A stretch of 64,000 bases of DNA from RFSX01 sp964591455 (GCA_964591455.1 CAZQDZ010000021.1:11502-75501), one strand, 5' to 3'; shown: positions 45,501 to 54,122, numbered from the stretch's first letter. Numbers and translations are program-made. The notes: generated by a model from the sequence alone, not told the origin.

Positions 45501-48274
45501 AGCAAATTTCAGCCTACAGAGACTCTTTCTTCACACAACTGACCGACAAAGAAAATGAATTAAGGGCTGACCTTAAGAAAGCACTTGAAGAAAAGAATAG
45601 AGTTGTTATCGAACATAAAGATGAAATGTTCACAAAGGAAAATGACTATAGAGAAACTCTAAATCAGCTTAGAAAAGAAGCAAAAAATCAATATGAAGAA
45701 CTCAGGGCTGCAAAAGAGAAAACAATTCTAGAATTACAGGCTGACATTCTAAAACTAAAGGAACAAGTCTCTAAAGAAAACTATGAAAAATTAAAATCAG
45801 TTTCCAAACTACATACCTTAATAGAAAAAGAAAGATTAGAAAAGAAGAATGAGTTCACCCTGTTGCAAGCACAAAACGAAAGGGAGGTAGACGAGCTTGT
45901 TAATTCAAACAACAGATTGATGTTAGACATTTCTGATCTGAAGCAAACTTTACTAGCAAAGATAAACGAAGGAGAGTATGCTGAGCAAGTTGTAGATACA
46001 ATGAATGAGGAGTTAGATGTACTTAAAAAGCTATACCAACTTAAGGAACAAGAAATACACGAGATAAGGAAATCACTCAGCTTTAAATTAGGTTGGACTA
46101 TTACTGCGCCAGCAAGAATCGTCTACAATGTGGCGACAGGTGCTAAAAAGACCAAAGAAAGGTCAAAACTATTTTTAGAACTTGCGGGTAATGGCATTAA
46201 GAATCCTAAAAAGATGCTTAAGTCTCTTAATAGGGAAAACATAAGTACGCTTAAAAAAGCACTTAGCTCTGAGTCTCCTGAACTCATTGTCCGAAATTAC
46301 AAACACCACTTATCTGGGGAAAATAGCTCTAAGAACGAAATTGCAGATGAAAAAATAGTTATAGAAGAAGCTAAACAGATTCCCCAAAAAAAAAATGACC
46401 ACACAAAGAATATACTTTTCATAAGTCCTAATCTACCTGACTTTGATGAATCAGCTGGAGGAAAAAGAGCTTGGTACATGCTTAAGCTACTCCAAGAAGA
46501 ATATCAGGTCTACGCCTACACTAAAGGACAAAAACTAGATCACCATAGAATAAAATTAGAGCAGGAAGGAATCATCATAATTGATACACATAACTTTCAT
46601 GCAATCAAGAGAAGTATCCCTAGCTTCAATACGATAATCTTCGGCTGGTATTATACACTTAATGAATCTGGTAAAATCTTAGAATACTATCCTGACGCCA
46701 AGGTCATTGTAGATACAGTGGATATCCATTGGATTAGAGAGGAGCGATCTATTGGCAATTGGGATGGGATAGACAGAAATAAATGGCAAGCTAACAAACT
46801 CAAGGAGATAGCTGTCTACAAAAAAGCTGACAGTATTTGGGTCGTATCAGAAACCGATGCCGATGCGGTTAGAAAAGAAATTCCTGACGCTGACCTCGCC
46901 ATAGTTTCGATAATAGAAAATATCAAAAAAAATCGGTATTTAGATCCGGAAACCAACAATATACTTTTCTTAGGTGGATACAGACACTACCCTAATATTA
47001 CGGCAGCAACTTCGCTTGCCAAAGAAATATTTCCAAAAGTTAAAGCTGCCATTCCAAACGCAACCTTAACAATTGCAGGTTCTAATGCACCAGAGGAGAT
47101 TAAAGAATTAGGAAATATCCAAGGAGTAAACTTTAAGGGATTTATTAATGATGAAGATATTCCTGCGTTATACTCAGAATCATTTATAGCCGTCGTTCCG
47201 TTAAAAGCAGGCGCAGGCGTCAAGGGCAAAATCTGTGAAGCGATTTCATATGCGCTGCCTGTTGTTACAAATGCTATTGGAAATGAAGGCATAAATCTAG
47301 AGCATAACGAAGAAGCTTTTATCACTGAGAGTACAGAACAAATGGCATCCCACATAATTTCAGCAATGAAGAGAGAAGTCAATCTAGCAGCAATGACAAA
47401 GAAAGCACAGGAGAAGTTTCTTGATCTTGTAGGGCCTGAAGTAAATAAGGCAAGAATGATGAACTCGCTAGTCAAGCAAGTCTCGATATGTATCGTCACC
47501 TACAATAAATTGGAATTACTTCAGAAATGCATCTCCTCGATTCATGGAAATACAAACTATCCTAATTATAAAATACTCGTCCATTCTAATGGCTGTACAG
47601 ATGGCACTAAAGAATTTCTGACTGCAGCTGCCAGTGCCGATAGCAGAATTATTCCTATACTTTCAGAATCAAATGATGTCTTTGTCTTACCAAATAATGG
47701 CATGATGAATATGTATTCTGGCAACGATGTAGTCCTACTAAACAATGATGTAGAGGTTACACAAAATTGGTTAACAGCACTAGTAGATACGGCTTACTCT
47801 GACAAAAACATAGGTGTTGTCGGTTCTAAGATTCTGTTTCCAGATGGCAAACTCCAAGAATTTGGAGGTGTGCTCTATTCAGATGGGACTGGTAAGAATA
47901 TAGGTAAATGGGAAGATCCAGACCAGGACATTTATAAGACTACCAAACGAGCCTCTTTCGTTTCTGGATGTAGCTTTTATATCAAAAGATCTACAATTTC
48001 TAAAATTGGTGTTTTTGATGAAAGATTCCATCCTTGTTATTGTGAAGATGCTGATTACTGCTATACAGCATGGGAAAACAATCTTGAAGTCGTTGTAGAA
48101 CCTGCTAGTATTATTTTTCACTTTGAGGGTGCTACTTCAGGCACGGACACTTCTTCTGGCTTCAAAAAATATCAGACAATCAATATGGAAAAATTCCATA
48201 AAAAGCACGGTAGTAAGGTTGATGAAGTCAATGAAAAAGTAGCTCGACTTAATGACGAGTTAATAACAGTTTGA
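42587..48274 (+). CDS. Giant fusion: sulfotransferase, long coiled coil, GT4, GT2
   Basis: A 1895-residue protein joining four parts. Residues 1-230 are sulfotransferase-like with the PAPS loop GMHRSGTSS (11-19) and an R-x7-S motif (R136 to S144). Residues about 290-420 are unassigned. Residues about 437-1155 are a charged coiled coil, with ten near-identical 40-residue units within 553-930, ending in SLSFKLGWTITAPAR, a linker often seen before capsule glycosyltransferases. Residues about 1274-1625 are a GT4 domain (ILFISPNLPDFDESAGGKR, GAGVKGKICEAISY). Residues about 1630-1895 are a GT2 domain (VSICIVTYNK, LLNNDVEV, YCEDADYCY). No signal peptide or membrane segment is seen. It lies behind the exporter genes and 9 bases before its GT4-GT2 paralogue. 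Confidence 0.9.
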   Translation: MSKKVCILVLGMHRSGTSSLAGSLDKLGISFGQNISAPSFDNPKGYFENNTIQDLNDRVLKEFKIEWDYPGFLPTNWHNLPKIKAYDAEASEIIKDEFGKTALIAIKDPRICYLLPFWKRVLKKTGYTTKCVFSYRNPDEIALSLAKRNNFSINKGQVLSATHLLSAEQHSRDLLRTVVKFGNLIQNPTKEIKKTNKILKLGFTDKEITEAGISKAIDKKLKHHNRSKKYSNKHYPSYMQDHEKLWSKVLKSTSSFKDLKAFDKVREEHQYYTDIFYDGIIGATKNSFKISIDTGKGFNEKQTIKKLITDNINTWQNEEISRFEDIKSIKLTPANTLCAINLKYLGVVGARKNDYTISSNAYYNSDDQYYFDTAYPEILIEFKKPKQISKLPITIEYLSLGKEVTNLIQNVDFQRIIDSKDLDIQNFEDILKDRDHYLNLKDNEISELTHTVLEYEKIKDTYEERYQNTITAHNEELDNLKEALDAERNRFALEHKEKIEATNLLKDNIDSLKDQKNAEANQLRELLENEQKDKLVSLEKLKEYFNNLLKEKENELTAQKLQLAASIDDEKNDKIGQLESLRSQFGNLLQEKDQEIKQLQKEIHLSIENERNDKSQKMELIRSAHIDDLSKKDNEWKEKMEQMRVILEQKDNEIKSMVDQLRVAVDNEKNDKYHQLDALKIQQKEKLEDKDKELKALAEQLRIAVDSEKSDKVEQLESLRAHFSEILLQKDQEIKQLHQEVRVSVDNEKNDKTEKIEALRSNHQEKISEKDNEIKALTEQLRTVVDSEKGDKVEQLESLRGHYSELLLQKDQEIKQLHEEIRVSVDNEKNDKIQKLEILRTSHQEKISEKDNEIKALSEQLRVSLDSEKGDKLSQLEGLRAHFSELLLQKDQEIKQLNEQLRVSLDNEKTDKNAQLGSLRDALTKEKITSENELNAVIANYREQLIAKENELNEIRFKLLDDLNREKTEKVEQISAYRDSFFTQLTDKENELRADLKKALEEKNRVVIEHKDEMFTKENDYRETLNQLRKEAKNQYEELRAAKEKTILELQADILKLKEQVSKENYEKLKSVSKLHTLIEKERLEKKNEFTLLQAQNEREVDELVNSNNRLMLDISDLKQTLLAKINEGEYAEQVVDTMNEELDVLKKLYQLKEQEIHEIRKSLSFKLGWTITAPARIVYNVATGAKKTKERSKLFLELAGNGIKNPKKMLKSLNRENISTLKKALSSESPELIVRNYKHHLSGENSSKNEIADEKIVIEEAKQIPQKKNDHTKNILFISPNLPDFDESAGGKRAWYMLKLLQEEYQVYAYTKGQKLDHHRIKLEQEGIIIIDTHNFHAIKRSIPSFNTIIFGWYYTLNESGKILEYYPDAKVIVDTVDIHWIREERSIGNWDGIDRNKWQANKLKEIAVYKKADSIWVVSETDADAVRKEIPDADLAIVSIIENIKKNRYLDPETNNILFLGGYRHYPNITAATSLAKEIFPKVKAAIPNATLTIAGSNAPEEIKELGNIQGVNFKGFINDEDIPALYSESFIAVVPLKAGAGVKGKICEAISYALPVVTNAIGNEGINLEHNEEAFITESTEQMASHIISAMKREVNLAAMTKKAQEKFLDLVGPEVNKARMMNSLVKQVSICIVTYNKLELLQKCISSIHGNTNYPNYKILVHSNGCTDGTKEFLTAAASADSRIIPILSESNDVFVLPNNGMMNMYSGNDVVLLNNDVEVTQNWLTALVDTAYSDKNIGVVGSKILFPDGKLQEFGGVLYSDGTGKNIGKWEDPDQDIYKTTKRASFVSGCSFYIKRSTISKIGVFDERFHPCYCEDADYCYTAWENNLEVVVEPASIIFHFEGATSGTDTSSGFKKYQTINMEKFHKKHGSKVDEVNEKVARLNDELITV
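44243..45376 (+). repeat. 120-bp coding repeats (40-residue units) in the coiled coil
   Basis: Ten consecutive 40-residue units of the form x-x-E-I-K-x-L-x-E-Q-L-R-V-x-x-D-x-E-K-x-D-K-x-x-Q-L-E-x-L-R, starting at residues 553, 593, 651, 691, 731, 771, 811, 851 and 891 of the giant protein, with one 18-residue insert at 633-650. The central copies are the most alike and alternate in two flavours (DQEIKQL and DNEIKAL), so an 80-residue pair looks like the recent unit of duplication. Confidence 0.8.
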
Positions 48275-48283
48275 AACTAAGTT

Positions 48284-50305
48284 ATGTACCACGTACCGAT
48301 ATATTGGAATAAAGATAGGTCTAAGAAAAAGAAAGATTCAAAGGATGAGTCTACTGAGAAAAAGGGGGCTACTGACAACGAAGCAGTCAAAACTTTGACG
48401 AATAAATTAGACCCTCATGATAGACTTAAATCAATCAATAGAAGAAAAGAACACAATATCTTATTCATCTCCCCTAATCTACCAGAGTTTGATGAATCAG
48501 CTGGAGGTAAAAGAGCTTGGCACATGCTCAAATTACTTCAAGAAGAATACAATGTATACGCCTATGCCCCAGGTTCTAGGAAGTCCCATCATAAAAAGAA
48601 ATTAGAAGATGATGGTGTTATTGTTTTTGACCACCATGATTATGAAAGAATAAAAAGAGAGGTGCCCGGATTTCATACCATCATCTATGCCTGGTATTAC
48701 ACTTATTATGATTGTGAAGGATTTAGAAATCTTTACCCTGACGCCTTAATTATTGTCGATACTGTAGACATCCATTGGGTAAGAGAAGAAAGGTCATTAG
48801 GTAATTGGGATGGCATCAATAAAGAAAAGTGGGAACGCAATAAGCTCAGTGAAATGCATGTCTATGAGAATGCCGATATTATATGGACTGTGTCTGATAC
48901 TGATACGGCAGCCATCCATAAAGAAATACCTACAGCAGACATAAGGGTTGTCTCTATCATAGAAGATTTAAAAAAACACACCTATGTCGACCCCGAAACT
49001 AAAAACATCTTGTTTCTAGGTGGCTACAGACATTACCCTAATATAAATGCTGCCCAAATTCTGGCTGAAGAAATCATGCCATTGATTGTAAAAAAGGAAC
49101 CAAAAGCTAAGCTACTGCTAGCAGGTTCGGGTGCACCAGACGACATTATCGCTTTAGGGAAATCACCTCATGTGGAGTACTTAGGATTTATAGAAGATGA
49201 GGATATTGCTGCCTTATATGGGAGAGCAGCTTTGACTATAGTTCCGTTAATTTCTGGAGCAGGCGTAAAAGGAAAGATATGTGAAGCCATTTCTTATAGA
49301 GTCCCTGTTATTACCAACAAGATTGGAAATGAAGGCATTAATCTGAAAAATAAAGTAGATGCATTCATCACTGAAAAGCCTACGCAGATGGCCAAGTATG
49401 CTCTAAGTATACTTAGCGGTAAGTATGATCTACCTGGTATGACTACCAAGGCACAAGCCAAGCTCCTAAATCTTGTCGGTCCTGAAGTGAATAAGCAGAA
49501 CATGGTTCATTCCATCCATAGACCAGTTTCTATTTGTATAGTAACCTACAACAAGGTGGACCTCCTTGAAAAATGCATAGAATCTATTTTAGACAACACT
49601 GACTACCCTGACTATGAGGTTTTAGTCCATTCTAATGGTTGTGAGGATGGGACTAAAGAATACCTTGAGGCCTTAGCAAAAAAAGATCCTCGCATCATTC
49701 CCATTTTATCTGATGATAACGATGTATTCGTCAAGCCCAATAATTGGATGATGGAAAGATCTGTGATAAATGATATTGTCTTACTCAATAATGACACTAC
49801 CGTTACAAAAGGGTGGCTCACAGCTCTAAAGGATGCTGCTTATGCAAGTCCTACAATAGGCATCGCCGGTTCTAAGATCTTATACCCTGATGGTAAACTG
49901 CAAGAATTCGGAGGTGAGTTATACAGTGAAGGTGGTGGTAGGAACATAGGAAAATGGGAGGACCCTAACGAGGACCAGTACAATATCTTAAAAAGAGCAG
50001 CCTTTGTTTCAGGTTGTAGTTTCTTCATCAAGAGATCTACAATAGATAAAGTAGGTGTCTTTGATCTACAGTTCCACCCATGTTACTGCGAAGACGCTGA
50101 TTACTGCTATAATGCCTGGAGGAATGAACTAGAAACCGTCGTTACGCCAAAGAGCATCATATATCATTTTGAAGGTGCTACCTCAGGTACTGATACTAGT
50201 TCAGGTTTTAAACGTTTTCAGGATATCAATATGAAAAAGTTTCACAAGAAACACGGTAAACATATAGACAAGATCAATGAGAAGGTTTCCGTTCTTAATG
50301 GCTAG
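48284..50305 (+). CDS. GT4-GT2 bifunctional glycosyltransferase (paralogue of the giant protein's C-terminus)
   Basis: A 673-residue protein with a short charged N-terminus (KDRSKKKKDSKDESTEKK), a GT4 domain from about residue 60 (ILFISPNLPEFDESAGGKR, GGYRHYPNI, GAGVKGKICEAISY) and a GT2 domain from about residue 407 (VSICIVTYNKVDLLEKC, LLNNDTTV, YCEDADYCYNAW). It aligns over its whole length with the last 620 residues of the upstream protein, more than half of residues matching by eye, so the two arose by duplication. It lacks the sulfotransferase and coiled coil. Two transferase domains suggest it adds two successive sugars. The next gene starts 5 bases later. Confidence 0.88.
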   Translation: MYHVPIYWNKDRSKKKKDSKDESTEKKGATDNEAVKTLTNKLDPHDRLKSINRRKEHNILFISPNLPEFDESAGGKRAWHMLKLLQEEYNVYAYAPGSRKSHHKKKLEDDGVIVFDHHDYERIKREVPGFHTIIYAWYYTYYDCEGFRNLYPDALIIVDTVDIHWVREERSLGNWDGINKEKWERNKLSEMHVYENADIIWTVSDTDTAAIHKEIPTADIRVVSIIEDLKKHTYVDPETKNILFLGGYRHYPNINAAQILAEEIMPLIVKKEPKAKLLLAGSGAPDDIIALGKSPHVEYLGFIEDEDIAALYGRAALTIVPLISGAGVKGKICEAISYRVPVITNKIGNEGINLKNKVDAFITEKPTQMAKYALSILSGKYDLPGMTTKAQAKLLNLVGPEVNKQNMVHSIHRPVSICIVTYNKVDLLEKCIESILDNTDYPDYEVLVHSNGCEDGTKEYLEALAKKDPRIIPILSDDNDVFVKPNNWMMERSVINDIVLLNNDTTVTKGWLTALKDAAYASPTIGIAGSKILYPDGKLQEFGGELYSEGGGRNIGKWEDPNEDQYNILKRAAFVSGCSFFIKRSTIDKVGVFDLQFHPCYCEDADYCYNAWRNELETVVTPKSIIYHFEGATSGTDTSSGFKRFQDINMKKFHKKHGKHIDKINEKVSVLNG

Positions 50306-50310
50306 GGTCA

Positions 50311-51426
50311 ATGAAGCGATTCAAATCCATAGCTATACTTCTTTTAGTTTTAGAAGTGTGCAGTTATTTGGCTCTTATCATTATATCTAAGGTGCCTAGT
50401 CTTAACTTAGTCTATTCCGATAAGACAACTTTACCTATTTCAAAATACTTACAAGAACGTGAACCTGTAACCGGATGGCCATCAAAATCAGTGTTGGCAT
50501 CCCGTCATTATTCAAAAAATGGCAGTCGGCCAAATCCTTATTTGGTTACTAAATCCACTCCGAAAATTATAGTATTCGGAGATTCCTTTGCTAGAGGCGC
50601 TGAAGTCTCTGATAGTATGTGCTGGAGCAACCTCATAATAAAAGAAACTGGATTAAACATTGTCAACTATGGCGTTAATGGTTATGGTACAGACCAAGCA
50701 CTATTGAGATCAAAATCTAAAGCAGATAGTTCTGATATTCTCTTGGTGGTTATGACTCCGGACAACATCATGCGAAATGTAAATTCATTTAGAAATCTTA
50801 TCAGTCCTCAAATGTCTTACATAGGATTGAAACCTCGATATGAATTTGATAGAAATGGTCATATAGCACTAAAGCCTCTACCTGGAACAGAGGTTGAACA
50901 CATAGAAGAAATCTTAAAGAATCCAATGACATTAGGTCGGTCTGAGTACTTTACTTCAAGTGAAGGTCCTCAAAGGATTCGTTTCCCTTTTACTTTCAGT
51001 TTTGCAAAAGTTTTCAATCATTATCACATAAGAGCTAAGCTTAGCGGGAGCAGCTTTTATCAAAGATATTTTGATGTAAATCATCCCTCAAATGCACTGA
51101 ACATCACCACACAGATACTATTAGAATTCCAACGTGTACATCAAGACAAAAAAATACTTTATCTTTTCTTTCCTCAGGTTCAAGACTTTTCTAATTATTT
51201 CGAAAATAAAAAGTGGACCTACCAAGAACTCATTAATTCCTTGAAGAAAGAATCACCTGATAGTGCTGTCATAAATCTTGGCCCAAGTTTTATAGATCAA
51301 GAGAATTTTGAAAATGAATTAGATTCCTACTTTGCTCCCCAAAAGCATTATAGTGAGAGAGGCAATATCCTTGTAAGTCAGGTTGTTCATGAAAATTTAT
51401 CCCAATTAAATTGGTTGACACAGTAA
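50311..51426 (+). CDS. SGNH/GDSL hydrolase-family protein
   Basis: A 371-residue protein with an N-terminal signal anchor (residues 4-26 hydrophobic) and an SGNH-type fold: IVFGDSFARG with the nucleophile candidate S92, NYGVNGYGTDQALL for the glycine and asparagine blocks, and a late ...APQKHYSERGN region that may supply the histidine. Such proteins act as esterases or acetyltransferases on extracytoplasmic glycans. It lies between the glycosyltransferase and carbamoyltransferase genes with spacings of 5 and 1 bases, so a role in modifying the same polysaccharide is likely (inference). Confidence 0.75.
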   Translation: MKRFKSIAILLLVLEVCSYLALIIISKVPSLNLVYSDKTTLPISKYLQEREPVTGWPSKSVLASRHYSKNGSRPNPYLVTKSTPKIIVFGDSFARGAEVSDSMCWSNLIIKETGLNIVNYGVNGYGTDQALLRSKSKADSSDILLVVMTPDNIMRNVNSFRNLISPQMSYIGLKPRYEFDRNGHIALKPLPGTEVEHIEEILKNPMTLGRSEYFTSSEGPQRIRFPFTFSFAKVFNHYHIRAKLSGSSFYQRYFDVNHPSNALNITTQILLEFQRVHQDKKILYLFFPQVQDFSNYFENKKWTYQELINSLKKESPDSAVINLGPSFIDQENFENELDSYFAPQKHYSERGNILVSQVVHENLSQLNWLTQ

Positions 51427-51427
51427 T

Positions 51428-53233
51428 ATGAAAATATTAGGCATTGCTGCATATTACCATGATTCTTCTGCTACCATAATCATTGATGGAGAGATAATAG
51501 CCGCTGCACAAGAAGAACGATTTACAAGAATTAAAAATGACCCTTCATTTCCAATCAATGCAATAAAATATTGCTTGGATGAAGCAGGTTTAACCATAGA
51601 AGATTTAGATGCTGTCAGTTATTTCGAAAAACCACTTCTGAAGTTTGAAAGAATACTATATAGTTTCTTATCAGAAGCGCCTAGAGGTTTTAGAGCATTT
51701 ATCAGGTCTATGCCTATCTGGATTAAGGAAAAACTGATGATCAGAAGTCTGCTAAAGTCTGAACTCAAAAAAGTGCAAGACTTTGACAAGAAGAAATTAA
51801 AGCTACTCTTTCCTTCTCATCATTTATCGCATGCAGCTAGTGCCTTCTACCCTTCTGGATATGACAATGCGGCCATACTTACAATAGACGGTGTAGGAGA
51901 ATGGAATACGACAGGAATCTTTTATGGGAACGGGCATAAAATTCAAGAGTTATATTCTATAGATTTTCCACATTCAATCGGACTATTGTACTCCGCATTC
52001 ACCTTTTTTCTAGGCTTCAGAGTAAATTCAGGAGAATACAAAATGATGGGACTTGCTCCATACGGAGACAAGGAGAGTGTGCAGAGTCATGCATATATTG
52101 AAAAGATCAAATCGAAAATCCTTTCTGACTATCCTGAGAAATTATTTGAATTAAATTTAGACTACTTCGAATTTACTAGAGGTAGCAATATGATAGCGAT
52201 TGATAAATGGGAAAGCCTATTTCAATTAGAAAAAAGAGCCGCTTCAGACAAGTTAGAACAAGTGCACTGCGATCTTGCCTATGCCATACAAAATGTTACG
52301 GAGGAATTAATAACTAGACTTGCAGAAAAAGCCTTATCTATAACTCAAGCCACTAAGCTCTGTATGGCAGGTGGTGTAGCCCTTAATTGTGTTGCAAATG
52401 GAAAAGTACTCAACGTAGAAAGCCTTGAGGGTTTATTTGTACAACCAGCCGCTGGGGATTCTGGAGGTTCTCTAGGCGCAGCTTTAGCTGCTCATTATAT
52501 ATATTTCGACAATGCAAGAAAAGTAGATTCTAGTGATGGCATGAAGTCAGCGCTACTAGGTCCATCATTTCATGAGAAAGAAATGAAGTGCTTATTTTCT
52601 AATCCTAAAGTTAGATATACCCTATATGATGATTTTCAAAAACTGGCAAGAATTACGGCTGAGCTGATTAGTCAAGAAAAAGTTATTGGGTGGTTTCAAG
52701 GTAGAATGGAATTTGGTCCGAGAGCTTTAGGCAATAGAAGTATCTTAGGCGACCCGAGATCTGAAGAAATGCAACTTAAATTGAACTTGAAAATCAAGAA
52801 TAGAGAAAGCTTTCGCCCATTTGCACCTGTAATGCTCGAAGAAGAAATGGATGAATACTTCGATATCAAACAATCATCACCTTATATGTTGCTAGTGGAG
52901 CAGATGAAAGACCAGCATTTAGAATCCTTACCCGCTAATTTCAATCAACTGGATCTTAAAGAAAAGCTCTACCGCAAGAAGTCCTCTCTTCCTGCCATCA
53001 CACATGTAGATGGAAGTTCTAGAATACAAACTGTCAGTAGGGATAGCAACCCTAAATTTCGCAACCTACTCAAGAAATTCAAAGAACTAACAGGTGTTGG
53101 TGTTCTCATCAATACAAGTTTCAATGTCAAAGATGAGCCTATTGTCTGTACGCCAGAAGACGCCATGAATTGTTTCTTAGAAACCAAAATGGATTTTCTC
53201 GTTATCAACAACTACATATTCGAGAAGGTGTAA
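51428..53233 (+). CDS. Carbamoyltransferase (NodU/CmcH/SxtI family)
   Basis: Cytosolic O-carbamoyltransferase that uses carbamoyl phosphate and ATP to carbamoylate a hydroxyl group, here probably of a sugar. Seen: an N-terminal Kae1-like domain (MKILGIAAYYHDSSATII, metal-binding HHLSHAASAF with H131, H132 and H135, and AGGVALNCVANGK) and a C-terminal YrdC-like/carbamoyltransferase domain with GRMEFGPRALGNRSILGDPR. Length of 601 residues is normal. It is followed by the two small membrane proteins that often accompany this family (DUF5989 and SxtJ). Confidence 0.93.
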   Translation: MKILGIAAYYHDSSATIIIDGEIIAAAQEERFTRIKNDPSFPINAIKYCLDEAGLTIEDLDAVSYFEKPLLKFERILYSFLSEAPRGFRAFIRSMPIWIKEKLMIRSLLKSELKKVQDFDKKKLKLLFPSHHLSHAASAFYPSGYDNAAILTIDGVGEWNTTGIFYGNGHKIQELYSIDFPHSIGLLYSAFTFFLGFRVNSGEYKMMGLAPYGDKESVQSHAYIEKIKSKILSDYPEKLFELNLDYFEFTRGSNMIAIDKWESLFQLEKRAASDKLEQVHCDLAYAIQNVTEELITRLAEKALSITQATKLCMAGGVALNCVANGKVLNVESLEGLFVQPAAGDSGGSLGAALAAHYIYFDNARKVDSSDGMKSALLGPSFHEKEMKCLFSNPKVRYTLYDDFQKLARITAELISQEKVIGWFQGRMEFGPRALGNRSILGDPRSEEMQLKLNLKIKNRESFRPFAPVMLEEEMDEYFDIKQSSPYMLLVEQMKDQHLESLPANFNQLDLKEKLYRKKSSLPAITHVDGSSRIQTVSRDSNPKFRNLLKKFKELTGVGVLINTSFNVKDEPIVCTPEDAMNCFLETKMDFLVINNYIFEKV

Positions 53234-53329
53234 TCATTATAAAACATCCTAATTATAGACTCAGAATAGTTATATATATACTCAATTGAGTTATTTAATA
53301 ACATATTGATATCTTCGAAAAAAAGTAAT

Positions 53330-53479
53330 TTGGAGTTTTTAAAAGATATCCTACAATACCTGTCTAAAAGAAAGAAGTGGTGGCTAGCACCTATCATTTT
53401 TATATGCCTCCTATTAAGCATCCTAATATTTATAGCTGAGGGCTCCGCAGTAGGCAGTTTCATATATACGCTATTTTAG
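53330..53479 (+). CDS. DUF5989 small membrane protein
   Basis: A 49-residue protein with one hydrophobic helix after a basic stretch (LSKRKKWWLAPIIFICLLL) and the family's C-terminal EGSAVGSFIYTLF. It matches the DUF5989 family, found next to NodU/SxtI-type carbamoyltransferases and SxtJ. The start is TTG 53330 (MEFLKDIL), the position expected for the family; an in-frame TTG at 53306 is less likely. It fills the gap between the carbamoyltransferase and the SxtJ gene and ends one base before the latter. Its function is unknown, but the triad is conserved. Confidence 0.85.
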   Translation: MEFLKDILQYLSKRKKWWLAPIIFICLLLSILIFIAEGSAVGSFIYTLF

Positions 53480-53480
53480 A

Positions 53481-53819
53481 ATGCAAGAAGCCTACAAGAC
53501 GATACTTGCTATAGTCGTCCTACTTAGTGGATTAGGTGTATACCTTAGTTACCCTTTTCTTATATACATTGGCATTGGCATCGGCATAGCATCCTTACTT
53601 TCTGCTTATTTCACAGAGTTCTTATCTAAAATATATTTTAAGCTTATAAAAGCTATAGGTAAGATTAATGGAATAATTTTACTAAGCCTTGTATTCGGAC
53701 TTCTTATTCTCCCATATAGACTAATACTCAAATTATCAGGAAGAGATATACTAAATGATAGAACAAGAGACATTAAATCAGAATGCTTTAGGCCCGATGA
53801 TTTGGAGAAACCATTTTAA
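53481..53819 (+). CDS. SxtJ family membrane protein
   Basis: A 112-residue protein with two or three hydrophobic segments (residues 8-45 and 60-80) and a polar C-terminus ending in FRPDDLEKPF. The size, topology and position behind a carbamoyltransferase and a DUF5989 gene fit the SxtJ family, first named from saxitoxin clusters and frequent in polysaccharide loci. Its molecular role is not established. It closes this transcription unit, since a hairpin with a T-rich tail follows 25 bases later. Confidence 0.78.
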   Translation: MQEAYKTILAIVVLLSGLGVYLSYPFLIYIGIGIGIASLLSAYFTEFLSKIYFKLIKAIGKINGIILLSLVFGLLILPYRLILKLSGRDILNDRTRDIKSECFRPDDLEKPF

Positions 53820-53844
53820 GCTATATCGTTTCCTGTAAATAGAC

Positions 53845-53874
53845 TTAACCTTAGGTTAATTGTTTTATTCTTTT
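53845..53874 (+). terminator. Probable terminator after the sxtJ-like gene
   Basis: TTAACC and GGTTAA pair around a TTA loop, followed by a T-rich tail (TTGTTTTATTCTTTT). The stem is short (6 bp) and AT-containing, so confidence is moderate. Confidence 0.5.
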
Positions 53875-54035
53875 ACAAAAACAAAAATGTCCTGGAAGAA
53901 AACACCTGGACGTTCTTCCTTAAGAATATCCATTCTTTTTGGTGTGATTCCAATTGTACCTTCAGGATGAATGTCAACTAAATACTCTTGATAAACAGAT
54001 TTAAGAATTATGTAGCAGGTTCGTACATAATTCAT
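53865..54035 (-). pseudogene. Orphan minus-strand coding fragment (56 codons)
   Basis: A 56-codon frame from ATG 54035 to TAA 53865. The product reads like the C-terminal end of a larger soluble protein (DIHPEGTIGITPKRMDILKE, then PGVFFQDIFVF) and not like random sequence. I cannot name the family; a C-terminal piece of a methyltransferase or other biosynthetic enzyme is one guess. It is the only coding-like signal in the 303-base gap before gmd and opposes its neighbours, so it is taken as a remnant. Confidence 0.4.
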
Positions 54036-54089
54036 TCATAAACAGCAAAGATTGCTATATTCCTAAGAATAATAATACACTAGAAATCT

Positions 54090-54097
54090 TATCTTTG
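54090..54097 (+). promoter_or_regulatory. TAnnTTTG -7 box for gmd
   Basis: TATCTTTG is an exact consensus 26 bases before the gmd ATG and follows the terminator-like hairpin of the previous unit, so a new transcript probably starts here. Confidence 0.5.
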
Positions 54098-54122
54098 CAC
54101 CCCAATTAAAATAAAACATTAA

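Noticed and set aside
46987..47499. A 170-codon minus-strand frame inside the giant fusion gene
   Set aside because: It lies opposite the conserved GT4 and GT2 domain sequence and follows from its codon pattern; no start signal or motif.
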